Part shown: positions 1 to 6,995 of the stretch, piece after piece | Position numbering within the stretch: the first letter of the stretch is position 1 | Layout: each line of letters begins with the position of its first letter | Origin: Caulobacter sp. CCH9-E1 | Lineage (GTDB): Bacteria > Pseudomonadota > Alphaproteobacteria > Caulobacterales > Caulobacteraceae | Length of the DNA stretch: 16,871 nucleotides | Direction of reading: 5' to 3' | NCBI RefSeq assembly: GCF_001556515.1 | Contig: NZ_LSJA01000377.1 | Location: 1-16,871 of the forward strand | Notes under the pieces: generated by a model | Told to the model about the DNA's origin: nothing | Databases searched by the model: none | What the model saw: only the letters and a program-made list of their open reading frames with translations | Translations under genes and position numbers: made by a program

Positions 1-51
1 GGTGGATTCATAACCCACAGGTCGGCGGTTCGATCCCGCCCCCCGCCACCA
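1..51 (+). tRNA. tRNA-Met (CAU anticodon), 3' part only
   Basis: This is the 3' half of a tRNA whose 5' end lies outside the window. The anticodon CAT is at 9-11 in a TTCATAA loop. The T-arm is GGCGG (24-28), loop TTCGATC, CCGCC (36-40). The 3' acceptor strand is CCCCGCC (41-47), followed by discriminator A48 and an encoded CCA (49-51). It is not the initiator: position 72 is C, so a normal 1:72 pair is expected, and the three G-C pairs typical of the initiator anticodon stem are absent. Elongator Met is most likely. A lysidine-modified tRNA-Ile (CAU) cannot be excluded without the 5' half. The anticodon stem pair next to the loop is an A:C mismatch. Confidence 0.88.
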
Positions 52-119
52 GGACGGACTGATTTATCCCCGAAATTCAGTGACTTGGAACGTCGCCGCG
101 CGCCACTCGTTGTCGCGTC

Positions 120-581
120 ATGGCGCGCGCCCCCAAGGTCTTCACGTGGTCGGACGGCTTTCACCGCTACACGGTGGCGGCGACGTCGCGCGTCAAGGCG
201 CTGGCGGCCTGGGAGACCGACCGCGATCTCTTCAAGGAGGGCGTGGCCGCCGAAGCGCCGGACGCGCCGGACGCCAAGGCGGCCCTGGCCGCGCCCGGGG
301 CGGTGATCCGCCGGGCCGAGGGCGGACTGAAGGCGGCGGTCGACAAGCTGCCGAAACCCAAGCCGAAGAAGACGGGCGACGCCGCGGAAGCCAAGCGCAA
401 GAAAGCGCTCGCCGAGGCCGAAGCGGCCCTCGAGGCGGCCGAGGGCGAGCAGCGCGACGCCGAGGCTGACTTGGAGCGGCGGCGTCGGGCTTTGGATGAG
501 GAGGCCAAGACGCTGGAGCGATCCTGGACCGCTCGTCGCGCCAAGCTCAGGAAGACGGTGAAAGACCTGCGGTCGCGATAG
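120..581 (+). CDS. Conserved hypothetical protein with N-terminal small domain and C-terminal coiled coil
   Basis: The product has 153 residues and unknown function. Residues 1-60 form a compact region containing WSDGFHRYTVAA and an AAWETDRDLFKEG segment, a pattern I associate with small conserved proteins of Caulobacter and relatives. A Lys/Pro linker (PKPKPKK, about 78-84) leads into a highly charged Ala/Glu/Arg/Lys helix (about 85-150), probably a coiled coil. There is no signal peptide or membrane segment, so it is likely cytoplasmic. The ATG has no strong Shine-Dalgarno. The gene starts about 70 bp after the tRNA, and its last 35 bp overlap the 3' end of the opposite-strand phosphodiesterase gene. 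The coiled coil gives superficial similarity to TolA-like annotations, but nothing shows an envelope role. Confidence 0.72.
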   Translation: MARAPKVFTWSDGFHRYTVAATSRVKALAAWETDRDLFKEGVAAEAPDAPDAKAALAAPGAVIRRAEGGLKAAVDKLPKPKPKKTGDAAEAKRKKALAEAEAALEAAEGEQRDAEADLERRRRALDEEAKTLERSWTARRAKLRKTVKDLRSR

Positions 582-1515
582 AGGCCGGGGCGTGGCCGCG
601 CAGGCCGCGACGCTCCAGATAGTCGAGCAGCACGGCGGGATGGTCGGTCTGGACGATGCTGGCGCCCTGGGCGATCAGCCGGCCCCAGGCGCGGTCGGGA
701 TCGCGCAGGGCCTGGCGGTCGCCCGACTGGTCCAGCACGCCGCGCCAGCCCTTGGCGGCCAGGGTGTTGGTCCAGACGCGGATGCGCGCGGCGCGAGCCG
801 CGTGGCGCACGGCGGCAAAGCCTTGGCCCCGCAAGGCGACCGTCTCGATGGCGGGGATCGGGCGCGCGCCGGAGGCCTGGCGCTGGGTGATGTCGGCGAG
901 GTCGCCGGGCTTTCTGGCGGCCTTGGCCTCGACCATCGGCATGAAGGCCAGGTCTTGATAGGGCGCCTGGTCGGCCAGGGGCGGCGCGCCGAAGCGGGCC
1001 TTGGCCTTGAACAGCACCCACTCGGTCGCCTCGACGCGGCGCGCGATCTCGGCGGCCTCGGCGGCGTAGGGGCCCTTGAGGTCGATGTTCACGAGGATCC
1101 GGCCGCGCGCGGCGGCGAGGAAGGCTTCCAGCGTCGGCGGGGCCTCGCCCTGGCCGCCCTTCAGGCGCAGCGCCTGGATCTGCGCGAGGGTCAGGTCGGC
1201 GACGCGGCCCTTGCCGTCGGTGGTCCGATCGACCTTGGCGTCATGCAGGATGACCAGCTGGCCGTCGCGCGTGCGGCGCACGTCGATCTCGACCAGGTCG
1301 ACGCCCAACGCCACGCAGCGTTCCAGCGCGGCCAGGGAATTCTCCGGAACGGCGTTGTCAAAGCCATGGCCGGGCGCGGCGCGGTGGCAGGCGCGGTGAG
1401 CGACCACCAGGACGCCGTCGCCGGGATCATAGAGGCGCTCGCGCAAGCCCGCGGCGAAAGCCGGCATGGCGGAGACGCACAGCGCCAGGACGATCGGGAT
1501 GGATTGCAGTCGCAC
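547..1515 (-). CDS. Exported glycerophosphodiester phosphodiesterase family protein
   Basis: Enzymes of this family hydrolyse glycerophosphodiesters to glycerol-3-phosphate and an alcohol, using a metal-dependent TIM barrel. Numbered from the GTG start, the expected GDPD residues are visible: H40-R41 in the first strand, E58-N59 (PEN), E76 and D78 in VEIDVRRTRDG, and H91-D92 in LVILHD. The end of the barrel carries a QTDHP motif. Residues 1-21 form a signal peptide ending AFA, so it should act in the periplasm or outside the cell. About 322 residues is normal for exported members. Two starts are possible: TTG at 1521 and GTG at 1515. AGGGG on the minus strand (plus 1524-1528) is 8 nt from the GTG and only 2 nt from the TTG, so GTG is preferred. 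The gene has no obvious operon partner. The substrate head group is unknown. Confidence 0.9.
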   Translation of the reverse strand: MRLQSIPIVLALCVSAMPAFAAGLRERLYDPGDGVLVVAHRACHRAAPGHGFDNAVPENSLAALERCVALGVDLVEIDVRRTRDGQLVILHDAKVDRTTDGKGRVADLTLAQIQALRLKGGQGEAPPTLEAFLAAARGRILVNIDLKGPYAAEAAEIARRVEATEWVLFKAKARFGAPPLADQAPYQDLAFMPMVEAKAARKPGDLADITQRQASGARPIPAIETVALRGQGFAAVRHAARAARIRVWTNTLAAKGWRGVLDQSGDRQALRDPDRAWGRLIAQGASIVQTDHPAVLLDYLERRGLRGHAPASIATAGLSPSS

Positions 1516-1607
1516 GCTCAAGGCCCCTAGCCTTCAAGCCTATGACCGAGTCACGCGACAGGCGTGCGGCGATCCGGGCTCAGGGATGTGACGGCGCCAA
1601 GGCGGTC

Positions 1608-1623
1608 GCCCCACAGGTGGGGC
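1608..1623 (-). terminator. Possible stem-loop after the GH47 gene
   Basis: GCCCCAC (1608-1614) and GTGGGGC (1617-1623) form a short perfect inverted repeat downstream of the mannosidase stop. The nominal loop is only 2 nt, so the top pair must open, and no T-tract follows on the minus strand. It may be a weak or factor-assisted terminator, or simply chance in GC-rich DNA. Confidence 0.25.
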
Positions 1624-1669
1624 CCGCACGATTTGCTGTCCAGTGAAGCCCCGTTCAGCCTGGGCCCGC

Positions 1670-3058
1670 TCAGACCTCGCGGAATCCCTGCAGCACGTTG
1701 GCCTCGGTGCTGAGCTGGAGCTGGGCGTAGTCGATGCGCGGCGTGTCCGAAAACAGCAGATAGTAGTACTTCATCTGCTCGGACCACCAGTAGCCGGGGC
1801 AGTTGTCGCCCTGGGTCATCGGCCGGGTCGTGATGTCCTTCAACGCCGTGTAGCCGAAGGCCGCCCGGCTTGTGGCCTTCATCTGGCGATAGTGGATCGC
1901 CGCCAGTTGGCGATAGCGCTCGTCACGGTCGAGCAGCCACAGGTTCAGGCAGGCGTCGGGATATTCCGGGCGCAGGCCAGTGTGCTTGCGGCGCGGCTGG
2001 CGGGTGGCGACGTCGATCGACTCCGGGATTACGCCGAAGGTCGCCTGCAGTTCGGTGAAGGAGGCCAGATAGTCGTCGCCCTCGGCCTTGTGGCCCACCT
2101 GGCCCAGCAGGCCGGCATAGTAGGCGGCCAGCTCGCTCTGGGCGGTGTTCAGCACCGCGCCGGTTTCGTAGTCGACCATCGGGAACCAAAGCCGGCCGTC
2201 ATAGCGCTTGGCCTGATGCGCCAGCTGGGCGTCCACGCACTCCCGCGCCCAGCGCTTGCAGTCCTGGTCGCCGAACAGCTCCCAGGCGTCCCACAGGTAT
2301 TCGTAGAAGCTGTCGGCATAGACGTCGATGCTGGCCGAACGGCTGATGTACGCGCCGGTGCGGGCGTCGATGTTGGCGGCCATCAGCCCGATGTTGGAGC
2401 GCCGGTCCAGCGCGTGCTTCATCGCGCGCTTGGCGACATCGAAATAGCGGCTGTCGCCGGTCAGTTGGCCCAGCACCCCGAACTCGGTGATGTAGGTGCC
2501 GATCTCGGCGAGGTTCGTCTCGGGATCGCGAACCGCGCCCGTCCGGAGGTTCACATAGCGCCAGGGCAGGCCGTGCGGCGAGGCCTCGAAGGCCTTCATC
2601 AGCCGATCGGCCAGATCCTTGGCCTTGGCCAGCAGCGCCGGATCGCCGCAGGCCAGGTGCGCCGAGACCAGGCCGCCGACCAGGCGGATATTGGTCTCGA
2701 AGACCTGGGCCTCGCCGTCGACGTCGAAATCGAGCGAGGTCTTCACCCAGTCGACGCCGGCCTGGAACTCCTCGTCCAGTCCCATGATCCACAGGGTGTC
2801 CAGCGCCTCGACCAGGGACAGGCCCAGGTCGTGGCCCTCGATGAAGAACGAGCGCGAGGTCCCGCTGACCGGATTGATCTCGTCCTTGCCCCAGGCCTTG
2901 GCGACATAGCCGCGCCAGGCCCACTGGAATTCCGAGCGGACGTCGGCGGCCAAGGCCTTCCAGTCCTCCTTGGCCTCGGCGGCCAGCGCCGGCGCGGACA
3001 GAAGCGTGGCGCCCAGCGAGGCCAGGGTCGAGCGGCGCGTGAGTCGAGCAAGGGTCAT
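1670..3058 (-). CDS. Exported GH47 alpha-1,2-mannosidase (inverting, Ca2+-dependent)
   Basis: Glycoside hydrolase family 47 removes terminal alpha-1,2-linked mannose with inversion and uses a bound Ca2+. The product has 462 residues. FFIEGHDLGLSLVEALDTLWIMGL (about 71-94, with an internal D-T-L-W core), VFETNIRLVGGL (119-130), ADSFYEYLWDAW (248-259) and RPEYPDACLNLW (363-374) are family motifs. E121, D249 and E365 occupy the acid/base positions I recall for the structurally characterised Caulobacter sp. K31 GH47, in identical numbering. T451 in LSTEANVL is the usual C-terminal Ca2+ ligand. The N-terminus (LTRRSTLASLG, then SAPALAA) looks like a twin-arginine signal peptide, so export in folded form is likely. 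GH47 is mainly eukaryotic (ER/Golgi N-glycan trimming); here a role in scavenging mannose from external glycans is inferred. The gene is flanked by its own non-coding gaps and appears monocistronic. Confidence 0.93.
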   Translation of the reverse strand: MTLARLTRRSTLASLGATLLSAPALAAEAKEDWKALAADVRSEFQWAWRGYVAKAWGKDEINPVSGTSRSFFIEGHDLGLSLVEALDTLWIMGLDEEFQAGVDWVKTSLDFDVDGEAQVFETNIRLVGGLVSAHLACGDPALLAKAKDLADRLMKAFEASPHGLPWRYVNLRTGAVRDPETNLAEIGTYITEFGVLGQLTGDSRYFDVAKRAMKHALDRRSNIGLMAANIDARTGAYISRSASIDVYADSFYEYLWDAWELFGDQDCKRWARECVDAQLAHQAKRYDGRLWFPMVDYETGAVLNTAQSELAAYYAGLLGQVGHKAEGDDYLASFTELQATFGVIPESIDVATRQPRRKHTGLRPEYPDACLNLWLLDRDERYRQLAAIHYRQMKATSRAAFGYTALKDITTRPMTQGDNCPGYWWSEQMKYYYLLFSDTPRIDYAQLQLSTEANVLQGFREV

Positions 3059-3085
3059 GCGAAAGCTTATCGACCCGCGCGGGCG

Positions 3086-3125
3086 GGGAAAAGCGGCCGA
3101 CCGGGATCACGACATCCCGGTCGGC
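3086..3125 (-). terminator. Rho-independent terminator of the HWE kinase operon
   Basis: A perfect 12-bp stem (3096-3107 with 3114-3125) surrounds a 6-nt loop, CACGAC. Read on the minus strand, it follows the kinase stop codon by about 110 nt, and the 3' side continues CGCTTTTCCCC. Position and T-run suit termination of the kinase transcript before the mannosidase gene. Confidence 0.7.
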
Positions 3126-3237
3126 AAGGCGGCTGGCGGGTGGGGACGCCAGTTTGCTCTTGGTGGGAATGACGACGCCAGCGGGCGAGGGCCGCCACAT
3201 GCGGGATCAATTTCCGGTGGACGGAGGACGGACGCCC

Positions 3238-4686
3238 TCAGCCCTGGCCCAGCACGCCGCCTTCATGGGCTTCGGGCAGGCGGGCGTTCAGGCGGCAGAC
3301 GAGACCGTCGGGGCGATAGTCCATGACCGCCTCGCCCTTCAGCTCGCCGCGGAGGCTGCGCTCGATCAGGCGCGAGCCGAAGCCCTTGCGGGTCGGCGGC
3401 GAGACCGGCGGCCCGCCGTCCTCGTTCCAGACCACCTCCAACGCCCGCGCTTCCGGATCATAGGTCCAGCCGAGGCGCACGCGGCCCGCAGCGTTGGACA
3501 GGGCACCGTACTTCAGGGCGTTGGTCGCCAGTTCGTGGAAGGTCAGGGCCATGGTCAGGGCGCCGCCGGGCTGCAGCCAGACCGAAGGGCCCTCGATGCT
3601 GACCCGCGCGCCGGCCTCGTCGAACGGTTGCAGGGCGCGCTCGGCGACCTCGCGCAGCTCGGCGCCGTGCCAGCTCTCGCGGGTCAGGATGTCGTGCACG
3701 CGCGACAGGCCCAGAAGGCGCGCCTCGAACTTCTCGAAGGCCACGATCGGGTCGGGCTCGTTGCGCAGGGTCTGCGAGGCCATCGACTGGACGGTGGCCA
3801 GGGTGTTCTTCACCCGGTGGTTCAGTTCGTTGATCAAGAGGCGCAGCTGGGCCTGGTAGCGGCCCTGGGCGTCCTCGGCCTGCTTGCGGGCGCTGATGTC
3901 GGAGATGATCGCCAGGATATAGGCCGGCTGGCCGTCGACCCGGACCATCGAGGCGGTCAGGTGGATCCACAGGTCGCCGCCCGGGATCAGCACCCGACGC
4001 TCGGCCGAGCAGGTCTCGGCCTCTCCGGCCAGCAGCTTGGCCGCGCTTTCCATCGTGGCGTCCAGCGAGTCCGGATGCATCAGGTTCTGCAGGGTCGCGC
4101 CCAGCAGGATCTCGCGGTCGCGGCGCAGCAGGGCGCAGAAGGCGTCGTTGGCTTCCAGCACGGCGCCGGTCGGGGTCAGCCGCGCGACGCCCATCGCCGC
4201 CTGGTCGAAGACCGCGCGGTAGCGGGCCTCGGCCGCTTCAAGCTTCAGGCGGGCCTGGATGTTGGCGGTGACCACCTCGGTGTAGAGCACCAGGCCGCCG
4301 ATCTCGCCGCCGTCGGTGCGCCAGGGCGCCATGGACCAGCGGATCCACTCGGTGCGGCCGTCGCGGTCGACATAGGGGTCGCCCTCGTGATGCAGTTCGA
4401 CGCCCTCGGCCAGGACGCGGGCGTGCAGGTCGCGCCACTTCTGGGGGATCTCTGGAAAGGCGTCGTAGTGCCGGCGGCCGATCAGGGGCATGTCGGCGGG
4501 AAGGCGCTGGTCGGTCAGGTACTGCCGCGAGGCGGCCAGATAGCGCATCTGACTGTCGAAGATCGCGATGCCCAGCGGCGCGTGCTTCAGCGCGGTGGTC
4601 ACGCTGGGCGACGCGGACAGAGGCGGAGCGTCTTCGATCATCCCGGTCATCGTATCGGCGACAGAGCCCGTTTCGACTGGCTTCAC
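3238..4686 (-). CDS. PAS-PAS sensor histidine kinase of the HWE family
   Basis: The product has 482 residues and no membrane segment or signal peptide, so it is probably a soluble sensor. Two PAS domains are predicted at about 30-140 and 155-268, the second ending in the PAC-like YILAIISDISARKQAE. The transmitter follows: the phosphoacceptor is H290 in INELNHRVKNTLATVQSMA, the HWE-type N-box is FHELATNALKYGALS (383-397), W420-N-E is the conserved W-x-E element, and GFGSRL (435-440) is the glycine box. All residues needed for autophosphorylation appear present. HWE kinases of alphaproteobacteria often feed the PhyR general stress pathway or single receivers; the partner here is unknown. The reading frame opens with GTG at 4686, 27 bp after the Lrp-type regulator gene, which suggests co-transcription. 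No good Shine-Dalgarno is visible, so an ATG at codon 13 or 16 is an alternative start. Confidence 0.92.
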   Translation of the reverse strand: MKPVETGSVADTMTGMIEDAPPLSASPSVTTALKHAPLGIAIFDSQMRYLAASRQYLTDQRLPADMPLIGRRHYDAFPEIPQKWRDLHARVLAEGVELHHEGDPYVDRDGRTEWIRWSMAPWRTDGGEIGGLVLYTEVVTANIQARLKLEAAEARYRAVFDQAAMGVARLTPTGAVLEANDAFCALLRRDREILLGATLQNLMHPDSLDATMESAAKLLAGEAETCSAERRVLIPGGDLWIHLTASMVRVDGQPAYILAIISDISARKQAEDAQGRYQAQLRLLINELNHRVKNTLATVQSMASQTLRNEPDPIVAFEKFEARLLGLSRVHDILTRESWHGAELREVAERALQPFDEAGARVSIEGPSVWLQPGGALTMALTFHELATNALKYGALSNAAGRVRLGWTYDPEARALEVVWNEDGGPPVSPPTRKGFGSRLIERSLRGELKGEAVMDYRPDGLVCRLNARLPEAHEGGVLGQG

Positions 4687-4713
4687 CGTGAGTAATCCGT
4701 AACGCGGTTCGCG

Positions 4714-5172
4714 TCATCCCGTTACCGGAAACACGCGCGTCTGCTTGACGACGCCATAGGCGAAGCTGGTGTCGATCGAGGCGATGCCCGGGATGGCGTG
4801 CAGCTTGCGGCGCATGAAGTCCTCATAGGCTTCCAGGCTGTCGGCGATCACGCGCAGCAGATAGTCGTCGCCGCCGGCCAGCAGGAAGCAGTCCAGGATC
4901 TGGTCGATCCGCGCGACCGCCGCCTCGAAACCCTGGATCAGGTCCTGGCCGTGGCGATCCAGCCGCACCCGGACGAAGACGGTGATCGGCAGGCCATAGG
5001 CCTTCTGGTCCACCAGGGCGGTGTAGCCCGTGATCACGCCCTCGGCCTCGAGGTTGCGCACCCGCCGCAGACAGGGCGAGGGCGACAGATTCACCCGCTC
5101 GGCCAGCTCCTGGTTGGTCAGGCGGCCCTCCTTCTGCAGCTCGCGGATGATCTGGCGATCCTTGGCGTCCAT
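4714..5172 (-). CDS. Lrp/AsnC family transcriptional regulator
   Basis: The product has 152 residues, the normal Lrp/AsnC length. Residues 3-60 hold the winged helix-turn-helix (KDRQIIRELQKEGRLTNQEL, then LSPSPCLRRVRNLEAEGVI). Residues about 65-148 are the RAM/AsnC effector domain, with the typical AGGDDYLLRV segment. Such proteins act as dimers to octamers that bind amino acids and DNA. The frame is open further upstream to 5307, but the ATG at 5172 matches the family N-terminus, has AAGAG upstream, and avoids overlapping the divergent gene. It is divergent from a methionine gamma-lyase gene, the arrangement of MdeR/MdeA-type local regulators, so sensing of methionine or a related amino acid is inferred. 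A 9-bp inverted repeat lies just upstream, suggesting autoregulation. Confidence 0.93.
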   Translation of the reverse strand: MDAKDRQIIRELQKEGRLTNQELAERVNLSPSPCLRRVRNLEAEGVITGYTALVDQKAYGLPITVFVRVRLDRHGQDLIQGFEAAVARIDQILDCFLLAGGDDYLLRVIADSLEAYEDFMRRKLHAIPGIASIDTSFAYGVVKQTRVFPVTG

Positions 5173-5190
5173 GGGCGGTCTCTTGAGCAG

Positions 5191-5224
5191 AATCTGCCAA
5201 AAGAGAACCCTATCGTGGCAGATT
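5191..5224. promoter_or_regulatory. Candidate Lrp-type operator between divergent genes
   Basis: AATCTGCCA (5191-5199) and TGGCAGATT (5216-5224) form a perfect 9-bp inverted repeat separated by 16 bp, giving a centre-to-centre spacing of 25 bp. It lies 18 bp upstream of the Lrp-type start codon and 55 bp upstream of the methionine gamma-lyase start. Symmetric sites of this sort between a local Lrp regulator and its divergent target are common. Binding is inferred, not shown. A GAATC site (5190-5194) overlaps the left arm. Confidence 0.6.
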
Positions 5225-5279
5225 TCGCAATCCGTGGCGTCGCGTCCAGGCTCACAGTGGCCGCAAAAGGGAGCGATCC

Positions 5280-6485
5280 ATGCGCGGCGATCAAGGCGGC
5301 TTTTCAACCCGGGCCATCCATGCGGGCTATGATCCCGCCGACGAGCACGGCGCGCTGACCCCGCCGGTGCACTTGACCTCGACCTTCGCCTTCGAGAGCG
5401 CCGAGGCCGGCGGCGAGATGTTCGCCGGGACGCGGGAAGGGCACTTCTATTCGCGGATCTCCAACCCGACTACCGACCTCCTGGAACGGCGCCTGGCCAG
5501 CCTGGAAGGCGGCGAGGCGGCCGTGGCCACCGCGTCCGGCATGGGGGCGATCACGGCGGTGCTGTGGAGCTTCCTGCGGGCCGGGGACGAAGTGATCACC
5601 GACCAGACGCTGTATGGCTGCACCTTCGCCTTCATGCGCGACGGCCTGACCCGGTTCGGCGTCACGGTGCGCCAGGTGGACATGACCGATCCGCGGGCGC
5701 TGGAGGCGGCGATCTCGGACAGGACCCGGATCGTCTATTTCGAGACCCCGGCCAATCCGAACATGCGACTGGTCGACATCGCCGCGATCAGCGCGATCGC
5801 CCGGGCGGCGGGCGCCAAGATCGTGGTGGACAACACCTACGCCACGCCGGTGGTCACCCGCCCGCTGAGCCTGGGGGCCGACATCGTTGTCCACTCGGCC
5901 ACCAAGTACCTGGGCGGTCACGGCGACCTGGTGGGCGGGATCGCCGTCGGCGGCGTCGAGGACATGCGCCGCGTCCGCCTGGTGGGCGTCAAGGACATGA
6001 CGGGGGCGGTGATGTCGCCGTTCACCGCCTTCCTGGTGCTGCGGGGGCTGAAGACGCTGTCGCTGCGCATGGCCCGCCACGGCGAAAGCGCCCAGGCCGT
6101 CGCGCGCTGGCTGGAGACGCATCCGGCGGTCGCGGCCGTCTTCTATCCGGGCCTGGCCGGCTTTCCGCAGCACATGCTGGCGGCGCGGCAGATGGCGCAC
6201 GGGGGCGGCATGATGGCCTTCGAGCTGAAGGGCGGCCACGCGGCGGGTGTCGCGATGATGAACCGTCTGACCCTGATCCGCCGCGCCGTCTCGCTGGGCG
6301 ACGCCGAGACGCTGATCCAGCATCCCGCCAGCATGACCCACTCGACCTATACGCCGCAGGAGCGCGCCGAGGCGGGAATTGGCGAGGGGCTGGTGCGGCT
6401 GTCGGTCGGGCTGGAGGACGTGGCGGACATCCTGGACGACCTGGAGATGGCGCTGGAGCCCGAGCGGGTCGCGGCGCGCGCTTAA
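5280..6485 (+). CDS. megL: Methionine gamma-lyase (PLP-dependent, Cys/Met metabolism family)
   Basis: This enzyme breaks L-methionine into methanethiol, ammonia and 2-oxobutyrate in the cytoplasm. The product has 401 residues, the usual length. PLP-site residues are in place: Y57 and R59 (FYSRISNPT), S86-G87-M88, Y112, D184 (VVDNTY) and Schiff-base K209 in SATKYLGGHGD. Residues that set methionine gamma-lyase apart from cystathionine lyases are also present: C114 in TLYGCTFAF (C116 in Pseudomonas putida numbering) and K238-D239-M240 (K240-D241-M242). The C-terminal segment HPASMTHSTYTPQERAEAGI is typical of the family. The ATG is preceded by AGGGAG with a 6-nt gap. The gene is divergent from the Lrp-type regulator, which probably controls it. 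O-acetylhomoserine sulfhydrylase is a weaker alternative because of the Cys and Lys-Asp signature. Confidence 0.93.
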   Translation: MRGDQGGFSTRAIHAGYDPADEHGALTPPVHLTSTFAFESAEAGGEMFAGTREGHFYSRISNPTTDLLERRLASLEGGEAAVATASGMGAITAVLWSFLRAGDEVITDQTLYGCTFAFMRDGLTRFGVTVRQVDMTDPRALEAAISDRTRIVYFETPANPNMRLVDIAAISAIARAAGAKIVVDNTYATPVVTRPLSLGADIVVHSATKYLGGHGDLVGGIAVGGVEDMRRVRLVGVKDMTGAVMSPFTAFLVLRGLKTLSLRMARHGESAQAVARWLETHPAVAAVFYPGLAGFPQHMLAARQMAHGGGMMAFELKGGHAAGVAMMNRLTLIRRAVSLGDAETLIQHPASMTHSTYTPQERAEAGIGEGLVRLSVGLEDVADILDDLEMALEPERVAARA

Positions 6486-6555
6486 GGGCGCGTCGACGCG
6501 TCGGAAACCTTCATTTTCCACCGCCGATTAACCGCGTCGTGCGTTTATCGACGGC

Positions 6556-6903
6556 ATGGCGAAACCTGCTGTTGAGAGCGACCGGCGAAGCGGTGCGCGG
6601 CTGCCCGCGAACCGCTCGGGCAAGGTCCTGTGCGGGGCCTTCGCCTGGGACTGCGTGATCCGCGATCTCTCGCCCCAGGGCGCCAAGGTGCAGATGCTGG
6701 CCAGCGCCGCGCCGCCCAGTCAGGCCCAGTTGGTCGACCTGGTCGCCGGTCAGGCTCACGACGTGATGGTGGCCTGGCAGAAGGAGCGCGAGGTGGGGAT
6801 GCGGATCGTGCGGACCTACGACCTGCGCGGCCTGGCCCCCGCCGCCGTCGGAACCGCCAAGCGCATCTGGCAGGCCTTCCGCGCCGAAGCGCCGACGGGC
6901 TGA
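6556..6903 (+). CDS. Single-domain PilZ protein (probable c-di-GMP receptor)
   Basis: The product has 115 residues and is essentially one PilZ domain. Both c-di-GMP binding elements are visible: R11-x3-R15 within DRRSGAR, and D37-x-S39-x2-G42 in IRDLSPQGAKV. The rest alternates short beta strands (HDVMVAWQKEREVGMRIV), as expected for the PilZ barrel, followed by a C-terminal tail. There is no membrane segment or fused output domain, so it would act by binding a partner. It starts 70 bp after the methionine gamma-lyase stop with a poor Shine-Dalgarno, so it may have its own promoter or be read through. The motility or adhesion link is inferred from the family. Confidence 0.82.
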   Translation: MAKPAVESDRRSGARLPANRSGKVLCGAFAWDCVIRDLSPQGAKVQMLASAAPPSQAQLVDLVAGQAHDVMVAWQKEREVGMRIVRTYDLRGLAPAAVGTAKRIWQAFRAEAPTG

Positions 6904-6923
6904 TCGGGCCCCAGACATGACAA

Positions 6924-6950
6924 AGACCTCGGTTGAGCGGGCCGAGGTCT
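6924..6950. terminator. Stem-loop between convergent PilZ and XRE genes
   Basis: AGACCTCGG (6924-6932) and CCGAGGTCT (6942-6950) form a perfect 9-bp stem with a 9-nt loop, 20 bp beyond the PilZ stop. It can serve both converging transcripts. T-tracts on either side are short (minus side TTGTC), so terminator strength is uncertain. Confidence 0.65.
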
Positions 6951-6959
6951 CGTCAAAAT

Positions 6960-6995
6960 CAGGAAAGCTGGAAAGTCGCCGCCTTTAGGCGACTT
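6960..6995 (-). terminator. Stem-loop overlapping the XRE regulator stop codon
   Basis: AAGTCGCC (6973-6980) pairs with GGCGACTT (6988-6995) across a 7-nt loop that contains the TAA stop of the XRE gene on the minus strand. Downstream on that strand the sequence is moderately T-rich, including GCTTTCC and GATTTTG. It may work together with the 6924-6950 hairpin. Confidence 0.45.

Noticed and set aside
1643..3172. Open frame of 509 codons opposite the GH47 gene
   Set aside because: Antisense shadow; the GH47 catalytic residues and signal peptide are on the minus strand.
3154..4695. Open frame of 513 codons on the plus strand opposite the HWE kinase
   Set aside because: The minus strand has every kinase motif; the plus translation is compositionally biased and motif-free.
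5173..5307. 45-codon N-terminal extension of the Lrp-type regulator
   Set aside because: It would cross the operator and overlap the divergent lyase start; the family begins at the MDAKD methionine, which has its own AAGAG.
6489..6500. Palindrome CGCGTCGACGCG after the methionine gamma-lyase gene
   Set aside because: Self-complementary 12-mer with no loop and no T-run; common by chance at this GC content.
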